Assembly (NCBI GenBank): GCA_030762175.1
Contig: CM060834.1
Location: 66,817,501-66,881,500, forward strand
Reading direction: 5' to 3'
Source of the DNA: Metallyticus violacea
Lineage: Eukaryota; Arthropoda; Insecta; Mantodea; Metallyticidae
Length of the DNA: 64,000 nucleotides
Positions within the stretch are counted from its first letter, which is position 1. Each line of letters starts with the position of its first letter. A model generated the notes under the pieces. The model was not told where the DNA came from. It saw nothing but the letters and a program-made list of their open reading frames with translations, and did not search any database. A program made the translations under genes and the position numbers. Positions 9,461 through 22,470 of this stretch are shown one piece after another.

Positions 9461-12400
9461 TCTTATGTGAGATAACTGGTTCTCTTTCCTTATACTAGTT
9501 TGATAACCTCAGAAAAGGATATTATGCGCAAAGAATCTCGAAAAGAAAAAAGTTTTTTTTCGAAGTTTGGAAACTTCGTTTCAATCACTTTTTTTTCCGT
9601 TCTTATTTGAGATAACTGGTTCTCTTTCATTATATTAGTTTGATAGCGTCAGTAAAGCATATTATGCGCAAAGAATCTGGAAAAGAAAAAAAAATTTTTT
9701 CGAAGTTTGGAAACTTCGTTAGAATCACTTTTTTCCGTTCTTATTTGAGATAACTGGTTCTCTTTCATTATACTAGTTTGATAGCCTCAGTAAAGCATAT
9801 TATGCGCAAAGAATCTCGAAAAGAAAAAAAATTTTTTTCGAAGTTTGGAAACGTCGTTTGAATCACTTTTTCCGTTCTTATTTGAGATTACTGGTTCTCT
9901 TTCATTATAGTAGTTTGATAGCCTCAGAAAAGCATATTATGCGCAAAGAATCTCGAAAAGAAAAAAGTTTTTTTTCGAAGTTTGGAAACTTCTTTAGAAT
10001 CATTTTTTTTCCGTTCTTATTTGAGATAACTGGTTCTCTTTCATTATACTAGTTTGATAGCATCAGTAAAGCATATTATGCGCAAAGAATATGGAAAAGA
10101 AAAAAAATTATTTTCGAAGTTTGGAAACCTCGTTAGAATCACTTCTTTCCGTTCTTAATTGAGATAACTGGTTCTCTTTCATTATACTAGTTTGATAGCC
10201 TCAGTAAAGCATATTATGCGCAAAGAATCTCGAAAAGAAATAACTTTTTTTTTGAAGTTTGGAAACTCCGTTAGAATCACTTTTTTCCCGTTCTTATTTG
10301 AGATAACTGGTTCTCTTTCATTATACTATTTTGATAGGCTCAGTAAAGCATATTATGCGCAAAGAATCTCGAAAAGAAAAAAAATTTTTTCGAAGTTTGG
10401 TATCGTCGTTTGAATCACTTTTTTCCGTTCTTATTTGAGATTACTGGTTCTCTTTCATTATACTAGTTTGATAGCCTCAGCAAAGCATATTATGCGCAAA
10501 GAAAATCGAAAAGAAAAAAAATTTTTTTCGAAGTTTGGAAACTTCGTTAGAATCACTTTTTTTCCGTTCTTATTTGAGATAACTGGTTCTCTTTCATTAT
10601 ACTAGTTTGATAGCCTCAGTAAAGCATATTATGCGCAAAGAATCTCGAAAAGAAAAAAATTTTTTTTCGAAGTTTGGAAACGTCGTTAGAATCACTTTTT
10701 TCCGTTCTTATTTGAGATTACTGGTTCTCTTTCATTATAGTAGTTTGATAGCCTCAGAAAAGCATATTATGCACAAAGAATCTCGAAAAGAAAAAAAAAT
10801 TTTTTCGAAGTTTGGACACTTCGTTAGAATCACTTTTTTTCCGATTTTATTTGAGATAACTGATTCTCTTTCATTATACTAGTTTGATAGCCTCAGCAAA
10901 GCATATTATGCGCAAAGAATCTCGAAAAGAAAAAAAATTTTTTTCGAAGTTTGGAAACTTCGTTAGAATCACTTTTTTTTCCGTTCTTATTTGAGATAAC
11001 TGGTTCTCTTTCATTATACTAGTTTGATAGGCTCAGTAAAGCATATTATGCGCAAAGAATCTCGAAGAGAAAAAAAAAATATTTTTTCGAAGTTTGGAAA
11101 CGTAGTTTGAATCACTTTTTTCCGTTCTTATTTGAGATTACTGGTTCTCTTTCATTATAGTAGTTTGATAGCCTCAGAAAAGCATATTATGCACAAAGAA
11201 TCACGAAAAGAAAAAAAAATTTTTTCGAAGTTTGGAAACTTCGTTAGAATCACTTTTTTTCCGTTCTTATTTGAGATAACTGGTTCTCTTTCATTATACT
11301 AGTTTGATAGCCTCAGAAAAGCATATTATGCGCAAAGAATCTCGAAAAGAAAAAAGTATTTTTTCGAAGTTTGGAAACTTCTTTAGAATCACTTTTTTTC
11401 CGTTCTTATTTGAGATAACTGGTTCTCTTTCATTATACTAGTTTGATAGCCTCAGTAAAGCATATTATGCGCAAAGAATCTGGAAAAGAAAAAAAATTTT
11501 TTTCGAAGTTTGGAAAATTCGTTAGAATCACTTTTTTTCCGTTCTTATTTGAGATAACTGGTTCTCTTTCATTATACTAGTTTGATAGCCTCAGCAAAGC
11601 ATATTATGCGCAAAGAATCTCGAAGAGAAAAAAAAAATATTTTTTCGAAGTTTGGAAACGTAGTTTGAATCACTTTTTTCCGTTCTTATTTGAGATTACT
11701 GGTTCTCTTTCATTACAGTAGTTTGATAGCCTCAGAAAAGCATATTATGCACAAAGAATCACGAAAAGAAAAAAAAAAATTTTCGAAGTTTGGAAACGTC
11801 GTTTGAATCACTTTTTTCCGTTCTTATTTGAGATTACTGGTTCTCTTTCATTATAGTAGTTTGATAGCCTCAGAAAAGCATATTATGCACAAAGAATCTC
11901 GAAAAGAAAAAAAAATTTTTTCGAAGTTTCGACACTTCGTTAGAATCACTTTTTTTCCGTTCTTATTTGAGATAACTGGTTCTCTTTCATTATACTAGTT
12001 TGATAGCCTCAGAAAAGCATATTATGCGCAAAGAATCTCGAAAAGAAAAAAAGGTTTTTTTTCGAAGTTTGGAAATTTCGTTAGAATCACTTTTTTTCCG
12101 TTCTTATTTGAGATAACTGGTTCTCTTTCATTATACTAGTTTGATAGCCTCAGTAAAGCATATTATGCGCAAAGAATCTCGAAAAGAAAAAAAATTATTT
12201 TCGAAGTTTGGAAACTTCGTTAGAATCACTTTTTTTCCGTTCTTAATTGAGATAACTGGTTCTCTTTCATTATACTAGTTTTTATAGCCTCAGTAAAGCA
12301 TATTATGCGCAAAGAAATTCGAAAAGAAAAAAGTTTTTTTTTGAAGTTTGGAAACTTCGTTTGAATCACTTTTTTTCCGTTCTTATTTGAGATAACTGGT

Positions 12401-14734
12401 TCTCTTTCATTATACTAGTTTGATAAGCTCAGTAAAGCATATTATGCGCAAAGAATCTCGAAAAGAAAAAAAATTTTTTCGAAGTTTGGAATCGTTGTTT
12501 GAATCACTTTTTTCCGATCTTATTTGAGATTACTGGTTCTCTTTCATTATACTAGTTTGATAGCCTCAGCAAAGCATATTATGCGCAAAGAATCGCGAAA
12601 AGAAAAAAAATTTTTTTCGAAGTTTGGAAACTTCGTTAGAATCACTTTTTTTCCGTTCCTATTTGAGATAACTGGTTCTCTTTCATTATACTAGTTTGAT
12701 AGCCTCAGTAAAGCATATTATGCGCAAAGAATCTCGAAAAGAAAAAAATTCTTTTTCGAAGTTTGGAAACGTTGTTTTAATCACTTTTTTCCGTTCTTAT
12801 TTGAGATTACTGGTTCTCTTTCATTATAGTAGTTTGATAGCCTCAGAAAAGCAAATTATGCACAAAGAATCTCGAAAAGAAAAAAAAATTTTTTCGAAGT
12901 TTGGACACTTCGTTAGAATCACTTTTTTTCCGATCTTATTTGAGATAACTGGTTCTCTTTCATTATACTAGTTTGATAGCATCAGCAAAGCATATTATGC
13001 GCAAAGAATCTCGAAAAGAAAAAATTTTTTTCGAAGTTTGGAAACTTCGTTAGAATCACTTTTTTTCCGTTCTTATTTGAGATAACTGGTTCTCTTTCAT
13101 TATACTAGTTTGATAGGCTCAGTAAAGCATATTATGCGCAAAGAATCTCGAAGAGAAAAAAAAAATATTTTTTCGAAGTTTGGAAACGTAGTTTGAATCA
13201 CTTTTTTCCGTTCTTATTTGAGATTACTGGTTCTCTTTCATTATAGTAGTTTGATAGCCTCAGAAAAGCATATTATGCACAAAGAATCACGAAAAGAAAA
13301 AAAAATTTTTTCGAAGTTTGGAAACTTCGTTAGAATCATTTTTTTCCGTTCTTATTTGAGATAACTGGTTCTCTTTCATTATACTAGTTTGATAGCCTCA
13401 GAAAAGCATATTATGCGCAAAGAATCTCGAAAAGAAAAAAGTATTTTTTCGAAGTTTGGAAACTTCTTTAGAATCACTTTTTTTCCGTTCTTATTTGAGA
13501 TAACTGGTTCTCTTTCATTATACTAGTTTGATAGCCTCAGTAAAGCATATTATGCGCAAAGAATCTGGAAAAGAAAAAAAATTTTTTTCGAAGTTTGGAA
13601 ACTTCGTTTGAATCACTTTTTTTCCGTTCTTATTTGAGATAACTGGTTCTCTTTCATTATACTAGTTTGATAGGCTCAGTAAAGCATATTATGCGCAAAG
13701 AATCTCGAAAAGAAAAAAAATTTTTTCGAAGTTTGGAATCGTCGTTTGAATCACTTTTTTCCGTTCTTATTTGAGATTTAAGGAACTCTTTCATTATACT
13801 AGTTTGATAGCCTCAGCAAAGCATATTATGCGCAAAGAATCTCGAAAAGAAAAAAATTTTTTTCGAAGTTTGGAAACTTCGTTAGAATCACTTTTTTTCC
13901 GTTCTTATTTGAGATAACTGTTTCTCTTTCATTATACTAGTTTGATAGCCTCAGTAAAGCATATTATGCGCAAAGAATCTCGAAAAGAAAAAAAATTTTT
14001 TTCGAAGTTTGGAAACGTCGTTTTAATCACTTTTTTCCGTTCTTATTTGAGATTACTGGTTCTCTTTCATTATAGTAGTTTGATAGCCTCAGAAAAGCAT
14101 ATTATGCACAAAGAATCTCGAAAAGAAAAAAAATTTTTTTCGAATTTTGGACACTTCGTTAGAATCACTTTTTTTCCGATCTTATTTGAGATAACTGGTT
14201 CTCTTTCATTATACTAGTTTGATAGCCTCAGCAAAGCATATTATGCGCAAAGAATCTCGAAAAGAAAAAAATTTTTTTTCGAAGTTTGGAAACTTCGTTA
14301 GAATCACTTTTTTTCTATTCTTATTTGAGATAACTGGTTCTCTTTCATTATACTAGTTTGATAGCCTCAGCAAAGCATATTATGCGCAAAGAATCCCGAA
14401 AAGAAAAAAAAATTTTTTTCGAAGTTTGGAAACCTCGTTAGAATCACTTTTTTCCGTTCTTATTTGAGATAACTGGTTCTCTTTCATTATACTAGTTTGA
14501 TAGGCTCAGTAAAGCATATTATGCGCAAAGAATCTCGAAAAGAAAAAAATTTTTTTTCGAAGTTTGGAAACTTTGTTTGAATGACTTTTTTTCCGTTTTT
14601 ATTTGAGATAACTGATTCTCTTTCATTATACTAGTTTGATAGCCTCAGTAAAGCATATTATGCGCAAAGAATATGGAAAAGAAAAAAAATTTTTTTCGAA
14701 GTTTGGAAACTTCGTTAGAATCACTTTTTTCCGT
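9461..14734. repeat. HOR unit 3, 38 monomers (5,274 bp)
   Basis: The 5' part repeats unit 2 at an offset of 3,466 bp (6392 to 9858, 6726 to 10192, 7141 to 10607). The 3' part matches the unit 2 end (8668 to 13942). Between them lies about 1.53 kb, or 11 monomers, that unit 1 does not have. It includes a K-type cassette: E with GTTTTTATAGCC near 12281, GATAAGCTC, GGAATCGTTG, and a B monomer with AATTCTTTTTCG and GCAAATTATGCAC (12696-12971). The added 11 monomers fully explain the difference between 27 and 38. Confidence 0.8.
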
Positions 14735-17700
14735 TCTTATGTGAGATAACTGGTTCTCTTTCCTTATACTAGTTTGATAACCTCAGAAAAGGATATTATG
14801 CGCAAAGAATCTCGAAAAGAAAAAAGTTTTTTTTCGAAGTTTGGAAACTTCGTTTCAATCACTTTTTTTTCCGTTCTTATTTGAGATAACTGGTTCTCTT
14901 TCATTATATTAGTTTGATAGCGTCAGTAAAGCATATTATGCGCAAAGAATCTGGAAAAGAAAAAAAAATTTTTTCGAAGTTTGGAAACTTCGTTAGAATC
15001 ACTTTTTTCCGTTCTTATTTGAGATAACTGGTTCTCTTTCATTATACTAGTTTGATAGCCTCAGTAAAGCATATTATGCGCAAAGAATCTCGAAAAGAAA
15101 AAAAATTTTTTTCGAAGTTTGGAAACGTCTTTTGAATCACTTTTTCCGTTCTTATTTGAGATTACTGGTTCTCTTTCATTATAGTAGTTTGATAGCCTCA
15201 GAAAAGCATATTATGCGCAAAGAATCTCGAAAAGAAAAAAGTTTTTTTTCGAAGTTTGGAAACTTCTTTAGAATCATTTTTTTTCCGTTCTTATTTGAGA
15301 TAACTGGTTCTCTTTCATTATACTAGTTTGATAGCATCAGTAAAGCATATTATGCGCAAAGAATATGGAAAAGAAAAAAAATTATTTTCGAAGTTTGGAA
15401 ACCTCGTTAGAATCACTTCTTTCCGTTCTTAATTGAGATAACTGGTTCTCTTTCATTATACTAGTTTGATAGCCTCAGTAAAGCATATTATGCGCAAAGA
15501 ATCTCGAAAAGAAATAACTTTTTTTTTGAAGTTTGGAAACTCCGTTAGAATCACTTTTTTCCCGTTCTTATTTGAGATAACTGGTTCTCTTTCATTATAC
15601 TAGTTTGATAGGCTCAGTAAAGCATATTATGCGCAAAGAATCTCGAAAAGAAAAAAAATTTTTTCGAAGTTTGGTATCGTCGTTTGAATCACTTTTTTCC
15701 GTTCTTATTTGAGATTACTGGTTCTCTTTCATTATACTAGTTTGATAGCCTCAGCAAAGCATATTATGCGCAAAGAAAATCGAAAAGAAAAAAAATTTTT
15801 TTCGAAGTTTGGAAACTTCGTTAGAATCACTTTTTTTCCGTTCTTATTTGAGATAACTGGTTCTCTTTCATTATACTAGTTTGATAGCCTCAGTAAAGCA
15901 TATTATGCGCAAAGAATCTCGAAAAGAAAAAAATTTTTTTTCGAAGTTTGGAAACGTCGTTAGAATCACTTTTTTCCGTTCTTATTTGAGATTACTGGTT
16001 CTCTTTCATTATAGTAGTTTGATAGCCTCAGAAAAGCATATTATGCACAAAGCATCTCGAAAAGAAAAAAAAAATTTTTTCGAAGTTTGGACACTTCGTT
16101 AGAATCACTTTTTTTCCGATCTTATTTGAGATAACTGATTCTCTTTCATTATACTAGTTTGATAGCCTCAGCAAAGCATATTATGCGCAAAGAATCTCGA
16201 AAAGAAAAAAAATTTTTTTCGAAGTTTGGAAACTTCGTTAGAATCACTTTTTTTTCCGTTCTTATTTGAGATAACTGGTTCTCTTTCATTATACTAGTTT
16301 GATAGGCTCAGTAAAGCATATTATGCGCAAAGAATCTCGAAGAGAAAAAAAAAATATTTTTTCGAAGTTTGGAAACGTAGTTTGAATCACTTTTTTCCGT
16401 TCTTATTTGAGATTACTGGTTCTCTTTCATTATAGTAGTTTGATAGCCTCAGAAAAGCATATTATGCACAAAGAATCACGAAAAGAAAAAAAAATTTTTT
16501 CGAAGTTTGGAAACTTCGTTAGAATCACTTTTTTTCCGTTCTTATTTGAGATAACTGGTTCTCTTTCATTATACTAGTTTGATAGCCTCAGAAAAGCATA
16601 TTATGCGCAAAGAATCTCGAAAAGAAAAAAGTATTTTTTCGAAGTTTGGAAACTTCTTTAGAATCACTTTTTTTCCGTTCTTATTTGAGATAACTGGTTC
16701 TCTTTCATTATACTAGTTTGATAGCCTCAGTAAAGCATATTATGCGCAAAGAATCTGGAAAAGAAAAAAAATTTTTTTCGAAGTTTGGAAAATTCGTTAG
16801 AATCACTTTTTTTCCGTTCTTATTTGAGATAACTGGTTCTCTTTCATTATACTAGTTTGATAGCCTCAGCAAAGCATATTATGCGCAAAGAATCTCGAAG
16901 AGAAAAAAAAAATATTTTTTCGAAGTTTGGAAACGTAGTTTGAATCACTTTTTTCCGTTCTTATTTGAGATTACTGGTTCTCTTTCATTACAGTAGTTTG
17001 ATAGCCTCAGAAAAGCATATTATGCACAAAGAATCACGAAAAGAAAAAAAAAAATTTTCGAAGTTTGGAAACGTCGTTTGAATCACTTTTTTCCGTTCTT
17101 ATTTGAGATTACTGGTTCTCTTTCATTATAGTAGTTTGATAGCCTCAGAAAAGCATATTATGCACAAAGAATCTCGAAAAGAAAAAAAATTTTTTTCGAA
17201 GTTTCGACACTTCGTTAGAATCACTTTTTTTCCGTTCTTATTTGAGATAACTGGTTCTCTTTCATTATACTAGTTTGATAGCCTCAGAAAAGCATATTAT
17301 GCGCAAAGAATCTCGAAAAGAAAAAAAGGTTTTTTTTCGAAGTTTGGAAATTTCGTTAGAATCACTTTTTTTCCGTTCTTATTTGAGATAACTGGTTCTC
17401 TTTCATTATACTAGTTTGATAGCCTCAGTAAAGCATATTATGCGCAAAGAATCTCGAAAAGAAAAAAAATTATTTTCGAAGTTTGGAAACTTCGTTAGAA
17501 TCACTTTTTTTCCGTTCTTAATTGAGATAACTGGTTCTCTTTCATTATACTAGTTTTTATAGCCTCAGTAAAGCATATTATGCGCAAAGAAATTCGAAAA
17601 GAAAAAAGTTTTTTTTGAAGTTTGGAAACTTCGTTTGAATCACTTTTTTTCCGTTCTTATTTGAGATAACTGGTTCTCTTTCATTATACTAGTTTGATAA

Positions 17701-18290
17701 GCTCAGTAAAGCATATTATGCGCAAAGAATCTCGAAAAGAAAAAAAATTTTTTCGAAGTTTGGAATCGTTGTTTGAATCACTTTTTTCCGATCTTATTTG
17801 AGATTACTGGTTCTCTTTCATTATACTAGTTTGATAGCCTCAGCAAAGCATATTATGCGCAAAGAATCGCGAAAAGAAAAAAAAATTTTTTCGAAGTTTG
17901 GAAACTTCGTTAGAATCACTTTTTTTCCGTTCCTATTTGAGATAACTGGTTCTCTTTCATTATACTAGTTTGATAGCCTCAGTAAAGCATATTATGCGCA
18001 AAGAATCTCGAAAAGAAAAAAATTCTTTTTCGAAGTTTGGAAACGTTGTTTTAATCACTTTTTTCCGTTCTTATTTGAGATTACTGGTTCTCTTTCATTA
18101 TAGTAGTTTGATAGCCTCAGAAAAGCAAATTATGCACAAAGAATCTCGAAAAGAAAAAAAAATTTTTTCGAAGTTTGGACACTTCGTTAGAATCACTTTT
18201 TTTCCGATCTTATTTGAGATAACTGGTTCTCTTTCATTATACTAGTTTGATAGCATCAGCAAAGCATATTATGCGCAAAGAATCTCGAAA
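14735..18290. repeat. HOR unit 4, partial copy of unit 3 (offset 5,274 bp)
   Basis: Near-identical to 9461-13016 with all markers offset by exactly 5,274 bp (9858 to 15132, 10607 to 15881, 12696 to 17970). By eye I found scattered single-base differences, such as ACTAGTTTTGATAGG state changes near 15602, CGTCTTTTG near 15127 and AAAGCATCTCG near 16051. The match stops just after the K cassette. At about 18286 the A-run is written CTCGAAAAAAAA without the usual G, and the following monomers belong to a different unit type. Confidence 0.8.
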
Positions 18291-19699
18291 AAAAAAAATT
18301 TTTTTCGAAGTTTGGAAACTTCGTTAGAATCACTTTTTTTCCGTTCTTATTTGAGATAACTGGTTCTCTTTCATTATACTAGTTTGATAGCCTCTGCAAA
18401 GCATATTATGCGCAAAGAATCTCGAAAAGAAAAAAAATTTTTTTCGAAGTTTGGAAACTTCGTTAGAATGACTTTTTTTCCGTTCTTATTTGAGATAACT
18501 GGTTCTCTTTCATTATACTAGTATGATAGCCTCAGTAAAGCATATTATGCGCAAAGAATCTGGAAAAGAAAAAAAGTATTTTTTCGAAGTTTGGAAACTT
18601 CTTTAGAATCACTTTTTTTCCGTTCTTATTTGAGATAACTGGTTTTCTTTCATTATACTAGTTTGATAGCCTCAGTAAAGCATATTATGCGCAAAGAATC
18701 TGGAAAAGAAAAAAAATTTTTTTCGAAGTTTGGAAACTTCGTTAGAATCACTTTTTTTCCGTTCTTATTTGAGATAACTGGTTCTCTTTCATTATACTAG
18801 TTTGATAGCCTCAGCAAAGCATATTATGCACAAAGAATCACGAAAAGAAAAAAAAAATTTTTCGAAGTTTGGAAACTTCGTTAGAATCACTTTTTTTCCG
18901 TTCTTATTTGAGATAACTGGTTCTCTTTCATTATACTAGTTTGATAGCCTCAGCAAAGCATATTATGCGCAAAGAATCTCGAAAAGAAAAAAAATTTTTT
19001 TTGAAGTTTTGAAACTTCGTTAGAATCACTTTTTTCCGTTCTTATTTGAGATAACTGGTTCTCTTTCATTATACTAGTTTGATAGCCTCAGTAAAGCATA
19101 TTATGCGCAAAGAATCTGGAAAAGAAAAAAAATTATTTTCGAAGTTTGGAAACTTCGTTAGAATCACTTTTTTCCCGTTCTTAATTGAGATAACTGGTTC
19201 TCTTTCATTATACTAGTTTGATAGCCTCAGCAAAGCATATTATGCGTAAAGAATCTCGAAAAGAAAAAAATTTTTTTCGAAGTTTGGAAACTTCGTTAGA
19301 ATCACTTTTTTTCCGTTCTTATTTGAGATAACTGGTTCGCTTTCATTATACTAATTTGATAGCCTCAGAAAAGCATATTATGCGCAAAGAATCTCGAAAA
19401 GAAAAAAAATTTTTTTTGTAGTTTGGAAACTTCGTTAGAATCACTTTTTTTCCGTTCTTATTTGAGATAACTGGTTCCCTTTCATTATACTAGTTTGATA
19501 GCCTCAGTAAAGCATATGATGCTCAAAGAATCTCGAAAAGAAAAAAAATTTTTTTCGAAGTTTGGAAACTTCCTTAGAATCACTTTTTTTCCGTTCTTAT
19601 TTGAGATAACTGGTTCTCTTTCATTATACTAGTTTGATAGTCTCAGTAAAGCATATTATGCGCAAAGAATCTGGAAAAGAAAAAAAATTTTTTTCGAAG
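18291..19699. repeat. Satellite segment following the K cassette, ~10 monomers
   Basis: Begins with the K-type flank (CTCTGCAAAG near 18392 and ACTAGTATGAT near 18519), which also follows K cassettes at about 20472, 23243, 46660, 50948 and 56777. It continues with AAGTATTTTTTCG, CACGAAAAG, an E monomer near 19191, GGTTCGCTTTC with ACTAATTTG near 19337, and GCATATGATGCTC near 19512. The part from about 18730 reappears at 25241-26212 (offset about 6,512 bp, 47 monomers). No gene is seen. Confidence 0.7.
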
Positions 19700-22470
19700 T
19701 TTTGAAACTTCGTTAGAATCACTTTTTTTCCGTTCTTATTTGAGATAACTGGTTCTCTTTCATTATACTAGTTTGATAGCCTCAGTAAAGCATATTATGC
19801 GCAAAGAATCTCGAAAAGAAAAAAAATTTTTTCGAAGTTTGGAATCGTTGTTTGAATCACTTTTTTCCGATCTTATTTGAGATTACTGGTTCTCTTTCAT
19901 TATACTAGTTTGATAGCCTCAGCAAAGCATATTATGCGCAAAGAATCTCGAAAAGAAAAAAAATTTTTTTCGAAGTTTGGAAACTTCGTTAGAATCACTT
20001 TTTTTCCGTTCCTATTTGAGATAACTGGTTCTCTTTCATTATACTAGTTTGATAGCCTCAGTAAAGCATATTATGCGCAAAGAATCTCGAAAAGAAAAAA
20101 ATTCTTTTTCGAAGTTTGGAAACGTTGTTTTAATCACTTTTTTCCGTTCTTATTTGAGATTACTGGTTCTCTTTCATTATAGTAGTTTGATAGCCTCAGA
20201 AAAGCAAATTATGCACAAAGAATCTCGAAAAGAAAAAAAAATTTTTTCGAAGTTTGGACACTTCGTTAGAATCACTTTTTTTCCGATCTTATTTGAGATA
20301 ACTGGTTCTCTTTCATTATACTAGTTTGATAGCATCAGCAAAGCATATTATGCGCAAAGAATCTCGAAAAAAAAAAATTTTTTTCGAAGTTTGGAAACTT
20401 CGTTAGAATCACTTTTTTTCCGTTCTTATTTGAGATAACTGGTTCTCTTTCATTATACTAGTTTGATAGCCTCTGCAAAGCATATTATGCGCAAAGAATC
20501 TCGAAAAGAAAAAAAATTTTTTTCGAAGTTTGGAAACTTCGTTAGAATGACTTTTTTTCCGTTCTTATTTGAGATAACTGGTTCTCTTTCATTATACTAG
20601 TATGATAGCCTCAGTAAAGCATATTATGCGCAAAGAATCTGGAAAAGAAAAAAAAATTTTTTCGATGTTTGGAAACTTCGTTAGAATCACTTTTTTCCGT
20701 TCTTATTTGAGATAACTGGTTCTCTTTCATTATACTAGTTTGATAGCCTCAGTAAAGCATATTATGCGCAAAGAATCTCGAAAAGAAAAAAAATTTTTTT
20801 CGAAGTTTGGAAACGTCGTTTGAATCACTTTTTCCGTTCTTATTTGAGATTACTGGTTCTCTTTCATTATAGTAGTTTGATAGCCTCAGAAAAGCATATT
20901 ATACGCAAAGAATCTCGAAAAGAAAAAAGTTTTTTTTCGAAGTTTGGAAACTTCTTTAGAATCACTTTTTTTCCGTTCTTATTTGAGATAACTGGTTCTC
21001 TTTCATTATACTAGTTTGATAGCATCAGTAAAGCATATTATGCGCAAAGAATCTGGAAAAGAAAAAAAATTATTTTCGAAGTTTGGAAACCTCGTTAGAA
21101 TCACTTCTTTCCGTTCTTAATTGAGATAACTGGTTCTCTTTCATTATACTAGTTTGATAGCCTCAGTAAAGCATATTATGCGCAAAGAATCTCGAAAAGA
21201 AAAAACTTTTTTTTTGAAGTTTGGAAACTTCGTTAGAATCACTTTTTTTCCGTTCTTATTTGAGATAACTGGTTCTCTTTCATTATACTAGTTTGATAGG
21301 CTCAGTAAAGCATATTATGCGCAAAGAATCTCGAAAAGAAAAAAAATTTTTTAGAAGTTTGGTATCGCCGTTTGAATCACTTTTTTCCGTTCTTATTTGA
21401 GATTACTGGTTCTCTTTCATTATACTAGTTTGATAGCCTCAGCAAAGCATATTATGCGCAAAGAATCTCGAAAAGAAAAAAAATTTTTTTCGAAGTTTGG
21501 AAACTTCGTTAGAATCACTTTTTTTTCCGTTCTTATTTGAGATAACTGGTTCTCTTTCATTATACTAGTTTGATAGCCTCAGTAAAGCATATTATGCGCA
21601 AAGAATCTCGAAAAGAAAAAAATTTTTTTTTCGAAGTTTGGAAACGTCGTTTGAATCACTTTTTTCCGTTCTTATTTGAGATTACTGGTTCTCTTTCATT
21701 ATAGTAGTTTGATAGCCTCAGAAAAGCATATTATGCACAAAGAATCTCGAAAAGGAAAAAAATTTTTTTCGAAGTTTGGACACTTCGTTAGAATCACTTT
21801 TTTTCCGATCTTATTTGAGATAACTGATTCTCTTTCATTATACTAGTTTGATAGCCTCAGCAAAGCATATTATGCGCAAAGAATCTCGAAAAGAAAAAAA
21901 ATTTTTTTCGAAGTTTGGAAACTTCGTTAGAATCACTTTTTTTCCGTTCTTATTTGAGATAACTGGTTCTCTTTCATTATACTAGTTTGATAGGCTCAGT
22001 AAAGCATATTATGCGCAAAGAATCTCGAAGAGAAAAAAAAAATATTTTTTCGAAGTTTGGAAACGTAGTTTGAATCACTTTTTTCCGTTCTTATTTGAGA
22101 TTACTGGTTCTCTTTCATTATAGTAGTTTGATAGCCTCAGAAAAGCATATTATGCACAAAGAATCACGAAAAGAAAAAAAAATTTTTTCGAAGTTTGGAA
22201 ACTTCGTTAGAATCATTTTTTTCCGTTCTTATTTGAGATAACTGGTTCCCTTTCATTATACTAGTTTGATAGCCTCAGAAAAGCATATTATGCGCAAAGA
22301 ATCTCGAAAAGAAAAAAGTATTTTTTCGAAGTTTGGAAACTTCTTTAGAATCACTTTTTTTCCGTTCTTATTTGAGATAACTGGTTCTCTTTCATTATAC
22401 TAGTTTGATAGCCTCAGTAAAGCATATTATGCGCAAAGAATCTGGAAAAGAAAAAAAATTTTTTTCGAAG
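19700..22470. repeat. 20-monomer HOR unit, copy 1 (2,771 bp)
   Basis: Contents: a K cassette (B-D pair at 20049-20324), its CTCTGCAAAG/ACTAGTATGAT flank, the short B-type monomer with TATTATACGC (20820), E near 21115, C with GGTATCGCCG near 21360, the CGAAGAG monomer near 22026, and AAAGTATTTTTT near 22315. All these markers recur 2,770-2,771 bp downstream. The K cassette lies 2,079 bp (15 monomers) after the copy at 17970. Confidence 0.78.
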
